Shown here piece by piece: positions 14,536 through 17,444 of a DNA stretch of 17,444 nucleotides (positions are counted from its first letter, which is position 1; every line of letters starts with the position of its first letter). The notes beneath the pieces are model-generated. The model did not search any database. It had not been told where the DNA came from and worked only from the letters and a program-made list of their open reading frames with translations. The DNA is taken from positions 1-17,444 of the forward strand of contig JADJRC010000038.1 of assembly GCA_016712415.1 (NCBI GenBank), in the 5' to 3' direction. A program made the translations under genes and the position numbers. This DNA comes from Lewinellaceae bacterium (GTDB lineage Bacteria > Bacteroidota > Bacteroidia > Chitinophagales > Saprospiraceae).

Positions 14536-15153
14536 TTATTGATTGAGCGCAAGCAGCCCGGTAAGGCGGGCGGAAATCGCTTGATTGTCTTGTTGTTTGG
14601 GTTCTGGGGTACTGCGGTGAAAGTCGTGTGACCGTTTGGCTACCGACGTGTCCGGGTTTGCGGGGAACGTGACCGGCGAAGCGTCCCACACCTTGCGGAC
14701 ATTTCGGATAATTCGGTGATCGCGGCCGTCTTTGCGCTGCCATTCGTCGCCCGCGCTGTCGTCTTCGTATCGCAGGGTAAAGCCCCACGATGATTGATCT
14801 ACGTCCCCGCGCTCGATGGCAGCGCGTACCGTTTCGCCTACCGGAGATTCCGGAAGCATTGCCCGATACCACATTCCGACGTCATCGACGCCAACTTTAG
14901 CGGTGCCTGACTTGGTGCGCCCAAGAATCTGGTTTACGTCATGGTTGAACAGGATACGCACGTCTTCCATGTCTGCGCCCGACAATGCGTCGCGGTGTAT
15001 TTCTTCCGTAAACCAGCCCATGTCGTAAGACACGCCGAATTTGAGCGCATAGCCGAATATCTCCGGTGCGCCTGTTTCCCCTTTGCGGACTTCAAGACCG
15101 CCCGTTAAAAAACGGTGTTCAACCGCCTGTTTCAGTTCCTTGCGCGTCTCCAT
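14536..15153 (-). CDS. HK97-family prohead protease (S78/U35)
   Basis: Serine protease packaged in the procapsid; it cleaves the scaffold-like N-terminus of the capsid protein and then itself before DNA packaging. The 205 aa show the family core: FGYALKFG (33-40), the RILFNHD block with the likely catalytic His71, QSSWGF with the likely nucleophile Ser122, and the VWDASPVTFPAN block (155-166), whose Asp157 sits where the family usually has Glu as third residue. The C-terminal tail (HDFHRSTPEPKQQDNQ) is polar. The start at 15153 lies inside the portal gene; the stop is 21 bases before the capsid start. Order portal-protease-capsid supports the call. Confidence 0.93.
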   Translation of the reverse strand: METRKELKQAVEHRFLTGGLEVRKGETGAPEIFGYALKFGVSYDMGWFTEEIHRDALSGADMEDVRILFNHDVNQILGRTKSGTAKVGVDDVGMWYRAMLPESPVGETVRAAIERGDVDQSSWGFTLRYEDDSAGDEWQRKDGRDHRIIRNVRKVWDASPVTFPANPDTSVAKRSHDFHRSTPEPKQQDNQAISARLTGLLALNQ

Positions 15154-16426
15154 TGTTTGTATTATCTGTTTGCCCGTCTCCGGAAATTTGTTTGTCGATT
15201 TCGTCGTCCACCCGATCCACCGGCGTCATGTTCTTTTGTATGTACAGCCGGTTGCCATCGGGGTCTTGCGGCAGTTTGAACCGCTTGCGGAATTCGTTTG
15301 CCGTAAAAATGCCGTTCTGTACGCCCGCGCTAATCAGTGCCGCCGTTGCCGTCGTGTCCGCCATTTGTATCTGCGTATAGTCGAACATGGAAAAAGCCCT
15401 GCGCCGTGCAAATTCTTTCGTCGTGAATAGTTTGTAGTTGAACTCCTGCTCTATCTTTTCCGTCCAGGTCGGCAGTCCGTACTGCCTGAATTCCAGGCTT
15501 TGCTGTTCGATGTTGTTGAATGTAGCACGGTGCATACCGGAAAGCATGTGTACCGGGACTTTGAAAATTCGGCTACTTTCCTCAACTGACAGGTTACGGA
15601 AGTCAATCAACGCCGCCTCCTGTGGCGTAGAGCCGATACGGGTGTACTTCAGTCCGCTGTCGAGAATCGCGGTTTTGCCGACGTTCTCCATGCCTGAATA
15701 GGCGTCCCGAAAAGCGTCTTTCGCGTTTTCGCGCTGCTCCTTATCCAGCGTCATATCGGTACTGACCACACCGGACAGGTGAGCGCCCTTGTTGAAATAT
15801 GTATCAGCGTATTTTTGCGCGGCCAGGCTGCTTGAAATATTCTCGCGATGCACAAGCGTTATGCGCTCGCCGGTAAGGCCGTTGAACGTAACCCCCTTAA
15901 TGTGGATTATTTCGTAGGGCAACAGGCGGAGGTTAACCACCTTTTGCCCGATAACGCCCTGCACTATGTAGTACAGTTCGCCACGGTCGTCTATTTCCTG
16001 CGTAACCGAAGACGGGGGCAGCAATTCCAGTGCATACGGGCGGAAATCGGCGTCGCGATGGATGCGGGCATAGCCATTGCCCAAACAGGCATTAGCGACA
16101 AGCGCTTGCAAGAAATCGAATTTTGAATAGTGCGGGTGCGGGCGGGAGGATATTAGCGCGTTTAGCGGGTGCCCATAGTTGGACTTATAACCCTCGTTGG
16201 ATTCGTCCCAGGAATAGACACCCAAGTCCATCGAGGCGACTGTTTCAGAAAGAAGGCGGATTGCCGCCCATGCGGGAGAAAGGCCAAGTACTGTTTTGTC
16301 CGTTACCGCAACCGATGTCCCGGAAAGACTGTAACCCAAAAGTTGGGCGATGCCTGCCGGGTTAGCAAGGGATGTACCGCGCGATTCTGCGGGCTTGGAC
16401 TTTTTAGTGTAGAAAAATGGCCACAT
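15119..16426 (-). CDS. HK97-family portal protein
   Basis: Forms the dodecameric ring at the capsid vertex through which DNA is packaged and ejected, and on which head connectors dock. The 435 aa match the family's usual length. Visible family signatures: an N-terminal V-x-AI-like helix (PAWAAIRLLSETVASM, about 51-66), GHPLNALISSRP (85-95), GNGYARIHRD (116-125), FNKGAHLSGVV (211-221), and the conserved ATFNNIEQQSLEF near 301-313. The C-terminal ~40 residues are polar and low-complexity (GDGQTDNTNNGDAQGT), typical of portal tails. The ATG at 16426 gives a basic MWPFFYTKKSK start. It overlaps the protease gene by 35 bases. The terminase that normally precedes it is not in the window. Confidence 0.95.
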   Translation of the reverse strand: MWPFFYTKKSKPAESRGTSLANPAGIAQLLGYSLSGTSVAVTDKTVLGLSPAWAAIRLLSETVASMDLGVYSWDESNEGYKSNYGHPLNALISSRPHPHYSKFDFLQALVANACLGNGYARIHRDADFRPYALELLPPSSVTQEIDDRGELYYIVQGVIGQKVVNLRLLPYEIIHIKGVTFNGLTGERITLVHRENISSSLAAQKYADTYFNKGAHLSGVVSTDMTLDKEQRENAKDAFRDAYSGMENVGKTAILDSGLKYTRIGSTPQEAALIDFRNLSVEESSRIFKVPVHMLSGMHRATFNNIEQQSLEFRQYGLPTWTEKIEQEFNYKLFTTKEFARRRAFSMFDYTQIQMADTTATAALISAGVQNGIFTANEFRKRFKLPQDPDGNRLYIQKNMTPVDRVDDEIDKQISGDGQTDNTNNGDAQGTETGG

Positions 16427-16499
16427 GCTCTGAACGTGTGTTCAAAGTTGCGGCCATATTCGCGCGCACATGGGGAGTTAGGGTTACTTTTAATCTCAT
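16404..16499 (-). CDS. Possible 31-residue micro-ORF overlapping the portal start
   Basis: The ATG at 16499 overlaps the preceding stop (ATGA) and the frame runs 31 codons, ending 23 bases inside the portal gene (stop 16406-16404). Sequence begins MRLKVTLTPHVRANM. It could be a coupling leader that delivers ribosomes to the portal start at 16426, or chance. No family recognised. Confidence 0.25.
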   Translation of the reverse strand: MRLKVTLTPHVRANMAATLNTRSEHVAIFLH

Positions 16500-16636
16500 A
16501 TCTGTCGCCTGCCGGAAACCCTCCTATCGTCGGGCGTCGGCAGGCCTGAGTTATACAAAAACAGTATCAAAACCACGCGAAACCCATTTTCGATGTAGTC
16601 TTGTAATACTGCATTGAAAACTTGAAAGCGTATCAT
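16496..16636 (-). CDS. Possible 46-residue protein upstream of portal
   Basis: The ATG at 16636 opens a 46-codon frame starting MIRFQVFNAVLQDYIENG, followed by a hydrophobic run (FRVVLILFLYNSG) and a charged end (PDDRRVSGRRQI). Its TGA at 16498-16496 overlaps the ATG of a further micro-ORF by four bases, the same coupling used throughout the structural operon. This, and its amino-acid composition, argue for a real small gene. I do not recognise it. It lies where a small protein between terminase and portal would sit. Confidence 0.4.
   Translation of the reverse strand: MIRFQVFNAVLQDYIENGFRVVLILFLYNSGLPTPDDRRVSGRRQI
16507..16545. other. Inverted repeat upstream of portal gene
   Basis: GCCTGCCG at 16507-16514 pairs with CGGCAGGC at 16538-16545, giving a perfect 8-bp GC-rich stem with a 23-nt loop. 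No T-run follows on either strand, so it is not a standard terminator. It lies inside the possible 46-aa ORF, about 80 nt before the portal start, and contains a GGAGGG on the minus strand in its loop. A leader-structure or a protein-binding role is possible but unproven. Confidence 0.5.
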
Positions 16637-16655
16637 GTTACCAACTTTGGGGTCG

Positions 16656-16733
16656 TCAAACCCTAAGAAAAGACTTGCCTACCAAGCGCATCTTTCTTGC
16701 GTCTATGATTTCAATGTAAATATTATTATTCAT
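16656..16733 (-). CDS. Possible 25-residue micro-ORF
   Basis: The ATG at 16733 opens a 25-codon frame that begins MNNNIYIEIIDARK and ends SFLRV. An even shorter frame (MQESSIT) ends in an ATGA overlap with this start. It could be a coupled micro-gene or a decayed fragment; there is no family evidence. It is listed so that the AT-rich gap between the 65-aa ORF and the portal is described. Confidence 0.2.
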   Translation of the reverse strand: MNNNIYIEIIDARKMRLVGKSFLRV

Positions 16734-16773
16734 GTTATCGATGATTCTTGCATTACTTTTTTTCTAAACTCCT

Positions 16774-16971
16774 TCAATTCTTTTTGCTGGCCAACATTCT
16801 TTTGCAGACTTCTTTTGTTTGCTGGACATATACTTCATACGATTCGTCAATAACGTTTTTCCCGTTTATATTTCTAAAAACGCAGAGAATTACACTATCT
16901 CCGTTCTCTGTTTGTCGAGCGAAAAGCCTGCCATTCAGGAAGCCCCACCTCGAAAAGATTGAAGCGACCAA
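16774..16971 (-). CDS. Small hypothetical protein, TTG start
   Basis: A 65-codon frame in AT-rich DNA. The only usable start after the upstream in-frame stop (16992-16990) is TTG at 16971, which is uncommon, so the start is weak. The protein is mixed: an N-terminal segment with RWGFLNGRLFARQ, a middle that reads as beta strand (GDSVILCVFRNINGK), then a charged segment ending CKRMLASKKN. It looks like real coding sequence rather than a shadow because no better frame covers it. No family recognised. An alternative is that it is the remnant of a larger gene broken by a frameshift, since a neighbouring frame (ATG 16996, MIKGQRVLVWSLQSFRGGAS) stops at 16935 inside it. Confidence 0.4.
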   Translation of the reverse strand: MVASIFSRWGFLNGRLFARQTENGDSVILCVFRNINGKNVIDESYEVYVQQTKEVCKRMLASKKN

Positions 16972-17080
16972 ACTAAAACTCTTTGACCTTTAATCATATA
17001 AAAAAATTTGTATAACCCCGCTTTCCCGCCCATGCTTCTTACACAGGCGCACATCGGGAAAGCATCAGTTATGCGGAACA

Positions 17081-17444
17081 TTAACCGAGTGAACGTATAA
17101 TGCCCCATTCTTTGTCCGACAATTCCCACTGCATAGTATAAACATTTTCTGCTGCCGCCTTTTCTGCTGCCGCCTTTTCTGCTGCCGCCTTTTCTGAAAC
17201 TAAAAAGCCGGAACCAAATATTGCTTTCCCGTGTTTTTTTTGTGAAGCCAAACACCTCCAATGCTTCGCGGATTTTTTGTCTATTTTGATAGAAATGCCT
17301 TTTTCGACCATGAATGAAATGCCAGAAACCGTAACAACATGGTCTGGGTATTCGTATTTTGGAAGCGCAACCTTGCCAGATGCCTCTATTTTTTTGAATT
17401 TTTCGTACAGCCCAGCATCTCCAATTATTTTAGCATCTCCGAAC
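17081..17444 (-). CDS. Unrecognised protein with AAAEK repeats, 5' end outside window
   Basis: The frame is open from the window edge to a stop at 17083-17081, so the true start lies beyond 17444; an internal ATG at 17311 is unlikely to be the start because the upstream codons read as sensible protein. At least 120 residues are visible. The N-terminal visible half is mixed charged and hydrophobic, followed by a basic stretch (KHWRCLASQKKHGKA), then three AAAEK-type units likely to form a charged helix, then a short tail ending WGIIRSLG. I recognise no family. The DNA is more AT-rich than the phage structural genes, and the position just upstream of the portal block suggests an accessory (moron-like) gene. 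An eight-A run in the coding strand lies at 17241-17234. Confidence 0.6.
   Translation of the reverse strand, partial: FGDAKIIGDAGLYEKFKKIEASGKVALPKYEYPDHVVTVSGISFMVEKGISIKIDKKSAKHWRCLASQKKHGKAIFGSGFLVSEKAAAEKAAAEKAAAENVYTMQWELSDKEWGIIRSLG
17145..17195. repeat. 15-bp tandem repeat, three full copies plus 6 bp
   Basis: The plus-strand unit TTTTCTGCTGCCGCC occurs perfectly at 17145-17159, 17160-17174 and 17175-17189, followed by a partial copy at 17190-17195. On the coding (minus) strand it encodes repeated E-K-A-A-A. Because the unit is a multiple of three, copy-number change would lengthen or shorten the helix without breaking the frame. Confidence 0.95.

Noticed and set aside
16507..16545. 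Inverted repeat as an intrinsic terminator
   Set aside because: No U-run follows on either strand and the downstream genes belong to the same operon.
16935..17261. 108-codon minus-strand frame with RKGGS repeats
   Set aside because: TTG start and a shadow of the AAAEK frame, which is open to the edge and reads better.
1..17444. CRISPR array, tRNA, integrase or attachment site
   Set aside because: No spaced direct repeats, cloverleaf or recombinase-like sequence was seen.

Overview
The window is the late structural region of a siphovirus, either a free phage or a prophage. I can place about 20 genes, all on the minus strand. The gene order (portal, prohead protease, major capsid protein, head-tail connectors, tail tube, frameshifted tail chaperones, tape measure, tail tip, fibre, lysis-type membrane proteins) is that of HK97/lambda-like long-tailed phages. 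A Bacteroidota host is inferred, not proven. Starts are preceded by A-rich leaders rather than Shine-Dalgarno motifs, and several proteins carry signal peptides ending in the S-A-Q style common in that phylum. I see no integrase, terminase, endolysin, tRNA or CRISPR array, so lifestyle cannot be decided.

Reading in the direction of transcription (high to low coordinates): 17444-16427 is a visibly AT-rich stretch with one gene running off the edge (carrying a 15-bp tandem repeat), a short ORF with a TTG start, and a chain of very small ORFs leading into the portal. 16426-13141 is the head module: portal, S78-type protease, and capsid protein with an N-terminal scaffold-like region. 13141-11089 is the head-tail joining module: a small basic protein, a gp6-like connector, a head-closure protein, a gp10-like protein and a DUF3168-like tail-completion protein. 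11087-7153 is the tail-tube module: a small protein, the tail tube protein, chaperone G and its -1 frameshift extension T on a nine-A slippery run, and the tape measure. 7153-2295 holds a large tail-tip protein and a repeat-rich fibre. 2280-1 holds a secreted protein, a small SH3/KOW-like protein, a lipoprotein, a membrane/coiled-coil protein, a holin-like protein and a small soluble protein.

Most junctions overlap as ATGA or TAATG, so the whole block is probably one translationally coupled transcript. The exceptions are informative. The two most abundant virion proteins, capsid and tail tube, sit behind real gaps and share an identical 14-nt start region. The membrane/coiled-coil gene has a hairpin just upstream of its start.

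The most unusual features are: (1) Sec-type signal sequences on the fibre and on the following 245-aa protein, plus a lipoprotein signal on a third gene, although virions assemble in the cytoplasm; (2) the tail-chaperone frameshift site; (3) a cryptic membrane-segment reading frame overlapping the end of the holin-like gene; and (4) the AT-rich accessory block where the terminase would normally adjoin the portal.
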